Below are positions 10,987 to 19,683 of a stretch of 64,000 nt of DNA, one piece after another. The DNA comes from Fulvia fulva (taxonomy: Eukaryota > Ascomycota > Dothideomycetes > Mycosphaerellales > Mycosphaerellaceae). Positions within the stretch are counted from its first letter, which is position 1. Each line of letters begins with the position of its first letter. Both the position numbers and the translations under genes were made by a program. Below the pieces are notes generated by a model. The model made no database searches and was not told the origin of the DNA. It worked only from the letters and a program-made list of their open reading frames with translations. Where the stretch lies: positions 1,116,001 through 1,180,000 of the forward strand of contig NC_063016.1 in the NCBI RefSeq assembly GCF_020509005.1. Direction: 5' to 3'.

Positions 10987-12882
10987 CTACCACTTCACCA
11001 CATCTCTGGCCTCCACCCATTCCTCCACCGCAGCACTCGCCAATGCCCGCATCTGCCTGATATCCTCATCATCATTCACCCCCGAGTCCAATTTCACCAG
11101 CCAGATTTGCATCAACCCCATTACTTCCGCATCTCCAACCTCGCCATACATGTTGATCAACCTCGTCGTATCCTTGACGGAACTCATGAACAAGCCGGGC
11201 TCACTCGTGGCCAGTAGGATCCAAACCAGATTACGCAGAATTTCCAGACCTTGCGGCATATTCTGCATTGCCTGGGCAGTTTGGACGATGTGTCGATGCT
11301 TCGTCTCGAAGACGAGGGCTTCGCTGGGAGCGGAGATGGAGAGATCGTTTCCAAGGCGGAGAACGACTTCCTGGAGAGTCTTGAAACTCTTAATGTCCGC
11401 GCTGCTGCGGTGCAGCCTATCTATAGCGTCTGCGACCACAACGTTATGAGCCAGATTCTGCTCGTGCACGATTGCAATTGTGCGTGGGATCTTCTCACGC
11501 CGGAAGTGATCGGTGATGAAATCTCCCTGCCGCGCGCGGAAGAACTCGCTTGGTACGGTGTTGATGCCAGCGGTGTAGAGATGTAGTGGACACCACAGCA
11601 TACGCGCTATGATGGAAATCAAGTGCGCGCGCTGATGCTCGTCGAAGGCGTTGGAGGCTTGTTGGAGCTCTGCATCGACATCCTTAGTGCTGTAGCCGGG
11701 TGGAATGGATATGATATGGTGATCACCTACGTAGCGGATCTCTGAGTGTGTTCCGAAGGACGCTTCGGTGGCGAGGGCAATGACCACAGGCGAGGGAATC
11801 TCTGGACTGACAGCGGCCGTCAGATCGCAGATTTCTGAGCCTGCTGCGGTCATCGCCGCCGTGAGCTGGGATTTGATTGCCTCGACTTGTTCGTGGCTGA
11901 CAAGGAAGGACCAGTCGTCTACATCAAGGATTACACGCGGCCAGTCCTTGCCGGCGTAGGTTTCGATCATCTTCTGAAGGCTGTTCCAGGCTATATCGTG
12001 TTGTGTGGCAAAGGCGTGGAGGTCCACTGGATTCCTTGTGGCGTCTACTTTGAGGATCTGAGCTATGGTTTCCAGCTCGGGCCAGGTGATTATGTAGCGT
12101 CCATCGCTACTAAGATAAAGCTGTGCTTCCAGGGGCTTCAGTAGTGCTTCCTCACTTGTCGGATCCACTCCAAGGAGGGAGTTAAGAGTGCTCTTCTCTA
12201 TCCGGAAGTGCTGAGTCTCGATCAGACGCTTGAAGCGCGAGATGACTTCGCCTGAGCTCATCCAGTGCTCGCCCGAATAGCTCCGTAATACTGTAGGGCG
12301 CTGTTCGGTGAAGGTCAAGGGCGCGAAGTTGGAAACCAAGGTACTTGTTGAGCTTCTCCAATTGGTCTGCCCGCTTCCCATGCTTGATGATCCTACCAGT
12401 TCCGGCTTGATATTTTCAAAGGGTGGCGAGCCTCTGGACAAGTCATACTGCTCGGCGGGCGGCGACGCTTCCTTGATGGTGAAGAGAGGTTGTTCAGACT
12501 CGATGTTCTCAGACGACGTCGAACCTCTCGCCGAGTCATATTGCTCGACAGGCGGTGACACTTCCTTGATAGTGAACAGAGGCTCTGGTATGAAGGCCTC
12601 TAGTGGTGTTGTTGGCTCACGCAAGTCGTACTGCTCAACATGCGTCTCCAACGGTGACCAGATATTATGCGTACTCGCGGACCTGCTCGATTCTGGCGAA
12701 CCCTCGCTTGCCAGCAAAGATGCATCAGACGATATGGACCGTCTGGCAACTGGCACGGGCTTTCGCTTGAGGGGTTTGACAGGCTTGACCGGTTTCCTGC
12801 TAAAGTTAGGTGCTGCTTTGGGCACAGCATGACCTGCTAGTGGCATTGTTGCGACTGGTCTCCAATCTACTATGCTCGGCAT
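10987..12882 (-). CDS. Unknown protein, 631 residues
   Basis: A single long exon. The first in-frame ATG is at 12882 (MPSIVDWRPVAT); the frame upstream is open but has no ATG. The first ~200 residues are basic then Ser/Pro-rich and contain a tandem duplication built around LFTIKE-x-SPP-x-EQYD (two full copies and one partial). The C-terminal ~400 residues look globular and mostly helical with hydrophobic patterning, with no motif I recognise. Composition suggests a cytosolic or nuclear protein; no signal peptide or membrane segment is seen. The inverted-repeat element C lies just beyond its 3' end. Confidence 0.7.
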   Translation of the reverse strand: MPSIVDWRPVATMPLAGHAVPKAAPNFSRKPVKPVKPLKRKPVPVARRSISSDASLLASEGSPESSRSASTHNIWSPLETHVEQYDLREPTTPLEAFIPEPLFTIKEVSPPVEQYDSARGSTSSENIESEQPLFTIKEASPPAEQYDLSRGSPPFENIKPELVGSSSMGSGQTNWRSSTSTLVSNFAPLTFTEQRPTVLRSYSGEHWMSSGEVISRFKRLIETQHFRIEKSTLNSLLGVDPTSEEALLKPLEAQLYLSSDGRYIITWPELETIAQILKVDATRNPVDLHAFATQHDIAWNSLQKMIETYAGKDWPRVILDVDDWSFLVSHEQVEAIKSQLTAAMTAAGSEICDLTAAVSPEIPSPVVIALATEASFGTHSEIRYVGDHHIISIPPGYSTKDVDAELQQASNAFDEHQRAHLISIIARMLWCPLHLYTAGINTVPSEFFRARQGDFITDHFRREKIPRTIAIVHEQNLAHNVVVADAIDRLHRSSADIKSFKTLQEVVLRLGNDLSISAPSEALVFETKHRHIVQTAQAMQNMPQGLEILRNLVWILLATSEPGLFMSSVKDTTRLINMYGEVGDAEVMGLMQIWLVKLDSGVNDDEDIRQMRALASAAVEEWVEARDVVKW

Positions 12883-13252
12883 ATCGAAGAAAAAGGTGAC
12901 AGTGGTGAGAAACTGAGCCACTCTTACGTTCTGATCTACTACAAGGCACCACCATGGTGTGCAGTCAGCGCCACACGTTGTTGTTTCTGCTGTATTGACG
13001 TAACATGCAGCGTGACCGGCGGAGGTGTAAGGGCTCAATCAAGTTTTGGCGAGATCGTCATCCCAACTTGGCTCTAAGCCCTCTCGTCACGTGTTGGAGA
13101 TCGTTCAGATACTGTGGGTGAGCATCGGACGTTGATGCATGCTGCCGTTGCTGCACTTGATATGCACACGTCCGATGCACTGGATTGCAGCTTCTGTCGA
13201 CTGTCAGCGCATCGCTGTATGTTGTACATTTCTGCCTTGATTCCTAAGACGC
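12883..13252. other. Intergenic between two - strand genes
   Basis: No gene seen; promoter of the unknown gene and 3' flank of uS7m. Confidence 0.5.
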
Positions 13253-14420
13253 TCATCTCCTGCCTCGAATACCATATGACAAGTTCGCTCTTGCCGTAGT
13301 TGCCAGCTTATGCACACCCAATCTCTTCTCCCACACAGTGCTCTTTCCCTCTACGATCGCGATCAACTCGTCTGCGACCTTGGTTGCAAACATATCGTTT
13401 CCACTTCCACGCGACTTCCTCTTCACCGCCGCGTCCAATATCCACTCAAACGCTGTGCGCCTCCTCTGCCGGAGACCCAAGGGTACAGGAATCTGCAGCG
13501 CCACACCACCACCTGCCGCGCCTTTTTGCGAGCGAATGCGCAGTAACGGTGCTACACTGTCGACGGCGAGAGTAAGGTATAGCGTTGGGTTGAGTGGGAG
13601 ATGGCTAGCGGGCGGTGCGCCGGGTAGTAATGGTCGCGTGGGGCTATATGTAGGCGCGGGCGTCGTTCGTAGGATGTTGAGGATGGTAGCCATGTTGCGT
13701 TGCGCGGCAGCCTTCTTGCCGTCTTGCATGATCAGGTTCGTTATTTGCTGCACGACGGGATCGTATCGGTAGTCTTTGTTCAAGCCTTGGGCGAGAGGTA
13801 GCTCGGGTAGCGGAAACTTGTGACCTTCGCCTCCTTGCTGTGGTACGGGCAGGTTGGACGAGGCGTCTAGTTCTGCGTCGTGGTCGGCTTGCTCGGCGGC
13901 TGTAGGGAGCATTGATGAGTCTAATGGTTCTGACGACTCGGAGGCAGGAGTCAGCTCTACCTGTCGCCGTGCAAGCGTCGAGAACGGCCTTGTGCCTGGC
14001 TTTGGCCCGTCCTTGCCCTTCTTCGCCTCTTCCTGCATGACCTGTGGCGCATTCTGGCGTGTATCCTTCTCGTTCTTGAGGATCTACCCAGCATCGTTAG
14101 CTCCGAGCACTTAGCCAAGGATCGTCGTCCGAGTGACTGACATCTTGCACTGCTGTTCCCTGGCCCTCGATATCCGGGCCTTGACCACCTTGAATCTTGG
14201 CCATCTTCGCAGCCTCCTCACTGACGTGTGCTGCCTGGTCCATGTTGGGGCCCTTGTCGCCCTCCTCTGCTTCGGGGAGTTGATTGCTTTTGTCATCGGC
14301 GAAGGAGCGGTATGCTGGACGCTTGACTCCTATCACAGCATTTTGTGGTCGGAGAATGGTTGCGCGTGGCCGGAAGGCACAGGCGCGCAGCACTGGAAGC
14401 GAATTGAGTGCAGAAGCCAT
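13253..14420 (-). CDS. RSM7: Mitochondrial small-subunit ribosomal protein uS7m
   Basis: The CDS is complement(join(13253..14083,14142..14420)), 369 residues. The start at 14420 gives a mitochondrial-targeting-like N terminus (MASALNSLPVLRACAF...RPAYRSF). The 58-base intron (GTCAGT...GGTAG, branch GCTAAC) is in phase 0. The C-terminal half carries the S7 features: DPVVQQITNLIMQDGKKAAAQ, the central domain ending RRTAFEWILDAA, and KLATTARANLSYG. The family binds 16S-type rRNA in the head of the mitochondrial small subunit. Fungal uS7m proteins carry a long N-terminal extension, as here. It shares a 477-base divergent promoter with the chromodomain gene. Confidence 0.9.
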
Positions 14421-14897
14421 TGTGATGGCAGGCGCGTGTATGGTGGAGATTGCGGCAGCCATCTCGAAGCACGAGACATTGACGAGATGGAACTGCAGGG
14501 ACGTCAATGTACTCTTGCCAAGCAAGATCCAGGGCAGCCGCGGGCGTTCGGATCATCACGAACTCTATCAACAGTTTATGGGCATGCGATGCTCCACCAT
14601 GGCAGGACCTGGTGAGGCACCGTACGGCCAACAAGCCTCACACACTCTGCATCGCCCGCAAGGTTGAAAGCCCGGAATCTCTTGCTCGCCAACCACAATG
14701 GCGCCGGTCTAGCGTACAGCGCTTTGAAGCATTTGGAACGCTATTTCTAGCTTGCTCCCGCTTGGCTGGGACAAGTGATCGGTCAGTAGCCAAGTGCTCA
14801 CTCGAACGCTGGGGGCGACGATAGCGTTGCCGCGCTCGTAGGCAGCCTCCGCGCAACCCTCGGTCTGGATCAGAACTAGGGCCGACTATCTGTGGAG
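14421..14897. other. Divergent promoter region
   Basis: Between uS7m (- strand) and the chromodomain/zinc-cluster gene (+ strand). No other gene supported. Confidence 0.5.
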
Positions 14898-17165
14898 ATG
14901 AAGAAGCGACAACGCACCAGCGCAGCCAGAGAGGATGCCGAGGAATGGGAGGTTCAGGCAGTGACAGACTCTCGCCTGAAGTTGGAGTACACGGTCCGCT
15001 GGAACGATGGCTCTTCGACCAACGAGCCGCTGGAGAATCTGATTCCAGGTAGTGGGGAAGCCGTGGCCGAATTTCATCGACAGCACCCGAGGAAGCCTAA
15101 CTTGGAGCACATTCGCAATACTGATCACCCGCAGCCTCAACTTTCAGAACAGCTGTCCGCGCAACTCCGGGCTTTGCAGGGTGAGTACGATGCTCTCCAA
15201 AGAGCCTTTGGTGCTCTCCAGAACCGACATGGCCTCCTGTGGGATACAAATCAGGCTCTTGTCCATGAAAACCAGATGCTCAAAGTTCCCCGTCTTGCCG
15301 ATGCTACAGACCCGGCGCCATTCGCTCCGCATCAAAAAGCCATGCTCGAGGAGAACGCACGACTCAAGGGGGATCTCCAACGTGTGCAAGAACGCACCAA
15401 TGAGGCCAACGCCATTGCTGAGCACTGGAAGATGCGAGCAGGGTCTTTAGCGGACGTGGATCGACTGTCTCAACAGTTGATAGCACATAACAAACGCCTT
15501 TTGGCACAAAATGCTGAGCTTTGGGCCAAAGTGAGGGTCAATGCTGGTAGCACGCCTTCTAGCGCTTCGCAACAAGCACCAGACCAGCCAAATGTACCTA
15601 ATCAGCATCCGCCAGCTGGTTTGACAGTCCCACGGACTGGCATATCGAGCTCGAAGGACACGCCAGATTCGATTCCCAAGGATAACGAGACGCAACCACT
15701 TCAAGAACCTTCCCGATCTTCAGTGCCCAATGGCTCGTCTCCGGCCACGCCGGAAATGTTGTCCAATACATTGATACCACACCAAAGCCAGACGTCTATC
15801 ACTTTTGCTCCTGGCACCCCGGCAAGCACAAGCAAAGTGCCTTCTCAAGCTCTGAAGCCGTTATCGACTGCAGGGTCACCAGCCTCGCAGGCCCATTTCA
15901 ACAAGCTCGCTGGGCTCAAGTGTCATCACTGCTATCACGAACATTCAAACTGCTCCTACGTCCCAGGCGTAGAGTGCGCGACATGCGAGAAGTTTGGCAG
16001 AGACTGTCGTGAGGTAGCGCGCAATGAGGATGGGAGCTTTCCGCTGCCACGAGCGACTCTGAGGCAACAGCGACTGAGGGAGACCAAATCATTGCAAGCA
16101 GAGCAAGCTAAGCATGCTGGCGATGATGTCCCGGTCGTCGTCCCATACGAAATGCTCAAGCCGAACGGAACTAAAGCTGCGCCGGCAGATAAGCCTGATA
16201 TGCAACCGAAGGATCTCGATGACGATGACAATGACGATGGGACTTCCCTCTTCATACCCGAGCAAAAACATCGATCGTCCGGCCTTGGAGAAAAACAGTC
16301 GCCAGCAGCTCCGCCCAACCAGACTGAGTGGACTATACCTCGGGCAGGCCATGGCAGGACAGACTGGGCCGCAGAGGCGAAAGTGCGCTGCCATGCTTGC
16401 TACCATACGGGCTTCAAGTGCAAGTATGTGCCAGGACAGGACTGCTACCAATGCACTCGCACCGACGGCGGCCGCGCTCGCCGCATATGCACGCTGGTAG
16501 AGACCGAGGATGGCGCTGCACCACTACCCCACAACGTATTAAGGGCGGGGCAGCGTAAAGAGAAACTCCGAAATGAGGCCAAAAGTACTGCCACTGCCAC
16601 GGACGGCGCGCCCACCACGAATGGTACTCCTACCGCGAAAGCCAGCTCTGCTACGCTGTCGACCTTCCGAAAGGATAATGATAACCTGAAAGCTGAGGTC
16701 CGTACTCTCAAAGCCGCGCAGGGGGCCATGGAAGACACTTGGTCCAAGCAGATATCGTTGCTTGAAGAGGCGCTCTCGAAGTATCCTGTCAATGGCACAG
16801 CTGAGTCGCTACCAGCGTGTCGTAAGTGTGGAAGCACTGAGTCTGTGGGCTTGCGAGAAGTCCCAAATGGACGTCTAAATCTGTGTCACACATGCGGACT
16901 GCAAATGGCTCGGCAAGGCAAGCCAGTAGAGCAACATGACCGCGAGTTGAGGGAAGAAATCGGTCGTTTGAAAGCAGAGAATCTTGCTCTGAGCACTGAG
17001 ATCGCGGCGCTGAAGCAACGTGAGTCGACATACGTGTCCATCTTGGAAGCATACTAATCATGCATTTTAGGACTTGCTACGGTAGAAAACGCTGTGGTCG
17101 GCTGGGGACCAACGCAGCTTGACTCTGGGCACGAGACGAACACTGTTGATCTGACCGAAGACTGA
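14898..17165 (+). CDS. Chromodomain-like protein with two Cys6 clusters and a GATA-like finger
   Basis: The CDS is join(14898..17019,17071..17165), 738 residues; the intron has GTGAGT, a perfect TACTAAT branch and TTTTAG. Domain order: residues ~19-68, chromodomain-like (EEWEVQAVTDSR, YTVRWNDG, NEPLENL, AVAEFH); a long coiled coil to ~200; a Ser/Pro-rich linker; Cys cluster 1, C342-x2-C-x6-C-x7-C-x2-C-x6-C370, exactly the Zn2Cys6 spacing; cluster 2, C498 to C531, same spacing but a last loop of 11; a short coiled coil; a GATA-like C641-x2-C-x18-C-x2-C666 finger ending LCHTCGL; a final coiled coil; and the C terminus TVDLTED, similar to a SUMO-interacting motif. I infer a nuclear chromatin or transcription protein. 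I know no named family with this architecture. Confidence 0.8.
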
Positions 17166-17842
17166 TGTGAAGTACTTTTCTTTTGGCTATGAAGCAGTGC
17201 CTGCTGATGATACCTATCCAATGTAGCACCTAAACACTGCTCAGTCGCGTCGCACTTGCCTCGCGCATCCGTCTCGACCAAGACACTGCTGCTGTGGTTC
17301 GAGGGCTGGTGACAAAGTACGTTGCCGGCTGAGGTCTCGACTTTACATCTGAAAATGCTGTCTAACGGCGCATAATTAAGGGCTCGACGCACTATAAGAC
17401 GCACTATAAGCTCGACTGTATCGGTGCGGCCGTACTGCTAGGCTACACGCCCACGCGTTCAATTACAGGCCTTTGCTTCAATATTAAGTCGAAGCGCTCG
17501 GCGGCAAGCAACTTTGTGACCTACCCTTGGTTATAGGTCCACCTGCCAAGAATAGGGCTCTACAGATCTCACTGAAGCGGCTGGTAAGCTGTTGGCAAGC
17601 ATCGGCTGACTGCTTGCATCTTGGCAATCACAAAACAGCTCGCTTTGGGAGTGACAGCTGGGACTTATCCTATATTACCTACTGTTGACAATATGTTGAA
17701 AAGTCCGAAAAGCATCTTTGGGTCTGGAATAAATACCCGCTCAGCAACAGCTTCGTCAGTACTGCCCCTACCAACGACCTAGTCCGCGCAATGAGATAAG
17801 ACGCATCCAGCATATCGTACAACTCCACAAAGTCTCACGACC
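17166..17842. other. Intergenic with inverted-repeat element A
   Basis: Holds element A at 17308-17521. A TATA-like ATAAATAC near 17729 lies about 113 bases before the next ATG. No gene seen. Confidence 0.5.
17308..17521 (+). mobile_element. MITE-like terminal-inverted-repeat element, copy A
   Basis: The left arm GGTGACAAAGTACGTTGCC (17308-17326) and the right arm, read in reverse complement GGTCACAAAGTTGCTTGCC (17521-17503), match at 15 of 19 positions. The body shares long blocks with copy B, including AGGCCTTTGCTTCAATA and GTCGAAGCGCTC. It is 214 bases with no open frame. I could not identify a clear target-site duplication. Confidence 0.75.
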
Positions 17843-18352
17843 ATGGCACTCCACCCTAACAACGATGCTGAGCAAAGCTCGCAGACCTCCATCAACAGCG
17901 ACCCAATCGGACGCTACCTCACAACCATCATCCACTCCTCCATAAACGCCATCAACACCCGCAACCTCGACCCCAAAAGACAGCCCTGGACCCTCTACGC
18001 CCCCTCCTTCCGCAATGAGCCTGACGGGAACTCTCCCATCATCGGCAATCTCCCCACCAGCTTCAGTGGACAGAGAACAATGACACTTGATACGCTCCTC
18101 GATTTCTGGAAGGCTATGGTGGCTGCTTGCCCTTCTTTTCGTATCAGGATCGTGGAGATTGAGGTGTGCAATGTGGAGGCGCAGGAGGGCACGGCAGAGG
18201 TGGCGTTGAAGGCGGAGAGTTTGGGGATTCCGGATGGGGTGGTGAGGCCGAGTGTGAGTGTTTTGGAGTTTAGACGGATGAGTGGGAGGTGGTTGTGTAC
18301 GAGGATGAGGACGATGCCGGGGGTGGATTTTGGGGGTGTTGGGATGTTGTAG
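17843..18352 (+). CDS. NTF2-like / SnoaL-like small protein, unknown role
   Basis: A 169-residue single-exon frame from ATG 17843. The sequence has a helical N-terminal half (DPIGRYLTTIIHSSINAINTR), a WTLYAPSF block, and a C-terminal half of predicted strands (FRIRIVEIEVCNVEAQ, SVSVLEFRRMSGRWLCTR), the pattern of the NTF2-like cone fold. That assignment is tentative. Third codon positions switch from C-rich in the first two thirds to G-rich in the last third. Its stop is only 17 bases from the end of the convergent CFEM gene. Confidence 0.65.
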   Translation: MALHPNNDAEQSSQTSINSDPIGRYLTTIIHSSINAINTRNLDPKRQPWTLYAPSFRNEPDGNSPIIGNLPTSFSGQRTMTLDTLLDFWKAMVAACPSFRIRIVEIEVCNVEAQEGTAEVALKAESLGIPDGVVRPSVSVLEFRRMSGRWLCTRMRTMPGVDFGGVGML

Positions 18353-18369
18353 GGTGACCGGGGATTCGT

Positions 18370-18755
18370 TCATGTGATGGCACAGTCTGTTGTCGATGAT
18401 GTAAGGTTCGGGCCAAGCGTTCATCTGTGGTAGGAAGAACCTCACAATATTCGTCCAAGTAGGCAGCGACCTTCTCTAAACTCTTGGTCAAACGCCAGAC
18501 TTGAGCCGGACCTGCAAGATTTTATTACATACCGAACGTATCCGGAGAACAGAGCCAAGCACAATCTTGCGTTCTACCATAGAAGTCGGTGTTCAGGCAG
18601 ATGCCCTCTTGCTGATCTTGTCTGGAACCACATTGTAGGCTTGCGGCTTGTTTGTGGACCAAGATGCATGCTTGACCACAGAGCGGGACGTTGGCGAGAT
18701 GTTGAGCAAGCGCTATGCTGACGAGGTATGCGGTGCTTGCGAGGGTGAACATCAT
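18370..18755 (-). CDS. Small secreted CFEM-like protein
   Basis: The model is complement(join(18370..18386,18446..18475,18533..18755)), 89 residues. It starts MMFTLASTAYLVSIALAQ, a signal peptide, and continues with VPLCGQAC (C-x3-C), LQC, GIC, QDC, WLC and a last cysteine in YYCAIT. This order is the CFEM pattern of fungal extracellular proteins, some of which bind haem or act at host surfaces. Only seven cysteines are present: the second cysteine of the usual C-x-C pair is Asn, and the usual Asp before it is missing. Introns are GTATGT...TTTAG and GTGAGG...CAACAG. An unspliced second exon would instead run to 18270 and overlap the + strand gene, which I consider less likely. Confidence 0.6.
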
Positions 18756-19683
18756 CTTGATCGGGAAGTATTGGTAAAGGTTCGTCAAAGTCTGGTGCTG
18801 CGAGGGTGAGCTTGTCATGACACAAGCGAAGTCAGCCTGATCCATATACGTGAGCGTTCTGCTCAGCCTCAGGGAACAATGCCTTGTCCGATTGTCACGG
18901 TGAACCATCTCAGGCACAGGAGATTGGTCCGAGGGCTTCTATTGTCGATGCACGGCACCACACCACATTGTGAGCTCGGAGCTGGAGCAAAAAGGCGGAA
19001 GCCATGCCAAATGTAAGCTAGCATGATTTGTTGGTTATGAAGCATGAGCGGTTTCGCATAGGCGGCCAAATAGTAATGTGTACGAGAACACCCTCTGTTT
19101 TGTCGCGAATCCTTGGTCTCTCCGTGGCGTTGGCGGACTTGGTCGGTGCCCAGGCCTCGTAGAGCTACCAGGCGCGTCAGGTAACTCACTGCAGAGACTT
19201 GAGCCATGCCATGCTGCGTCCCCTCCAACTGGTGATGGCGGACAAGGTGAGGCCGCGTCAATGCCTTCATGTCCAGGTTCTTTGCATCAGGCTCTTTCCT
19301 CGCAGGGCAGCCTTGGCTTACAGGTAGCTGGAGCTGGTACCGACCGCTATCGACCAGTGAAGCCATCGATAGCCCCGTGGCTGGGCTGCTGTGCAATACC
19401 GTCGTTGTGTGGATGAGGTCAGTGAAGATATTAGCCGTGTCGTGTAACATTAGCTTAGTCAGCTCTCCGGCTAGCGCGTTTCCCAAAGTGTCCCGCAATC
19501 GCGACGCGTCTCAATATGAGGGAGAAACACTTCCACTCAACATCTTCGTGTCATACTAAAGCAACCAGTGACTTGCAGCGCGCGACACTGGCACAATCAT
19601 AACCGCAGCGCCGTCATCGGCGCATATCAACGTCACCCGAAGCACGACCCACGACCCACGACCCACGACCCACGACCGCCGCC
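18756..19683. other. Upstream region of SMC3, no gene seen
   Basis: A - strand frame covers 18869-19498 but lacks an ATG and any protein-like features. The last 40 bases are a short tandem repeat next to the SMC3 start. Confidence 0.45.
19644..19678 (+). repeat. Five tandem 7-base repeats in the SMC3 leader
   Basis: ACGACCC is repeated four times followed by ACGACCG, ending five bases before the SMC3 ATG. Confidence 0.9.

Noticed and set aside
12883..13038. 52-codon N-terminal extension of the unknown 631-residue protein
   Set aside because: The frame starts at TTG; the first ATG is at 12882.
17297..17310. TTCGAG-type tRNA T-loop lookalike
   Set aside because: No complementary stems or acceptor pairing around it; it belongs to the flank of element A.
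18869..19498. 209-codon - strand frame upstream of SMC3
   Set aside because: It does not start with ATG and the translation has no protein-like features; probably chance in GC-rich DNA.
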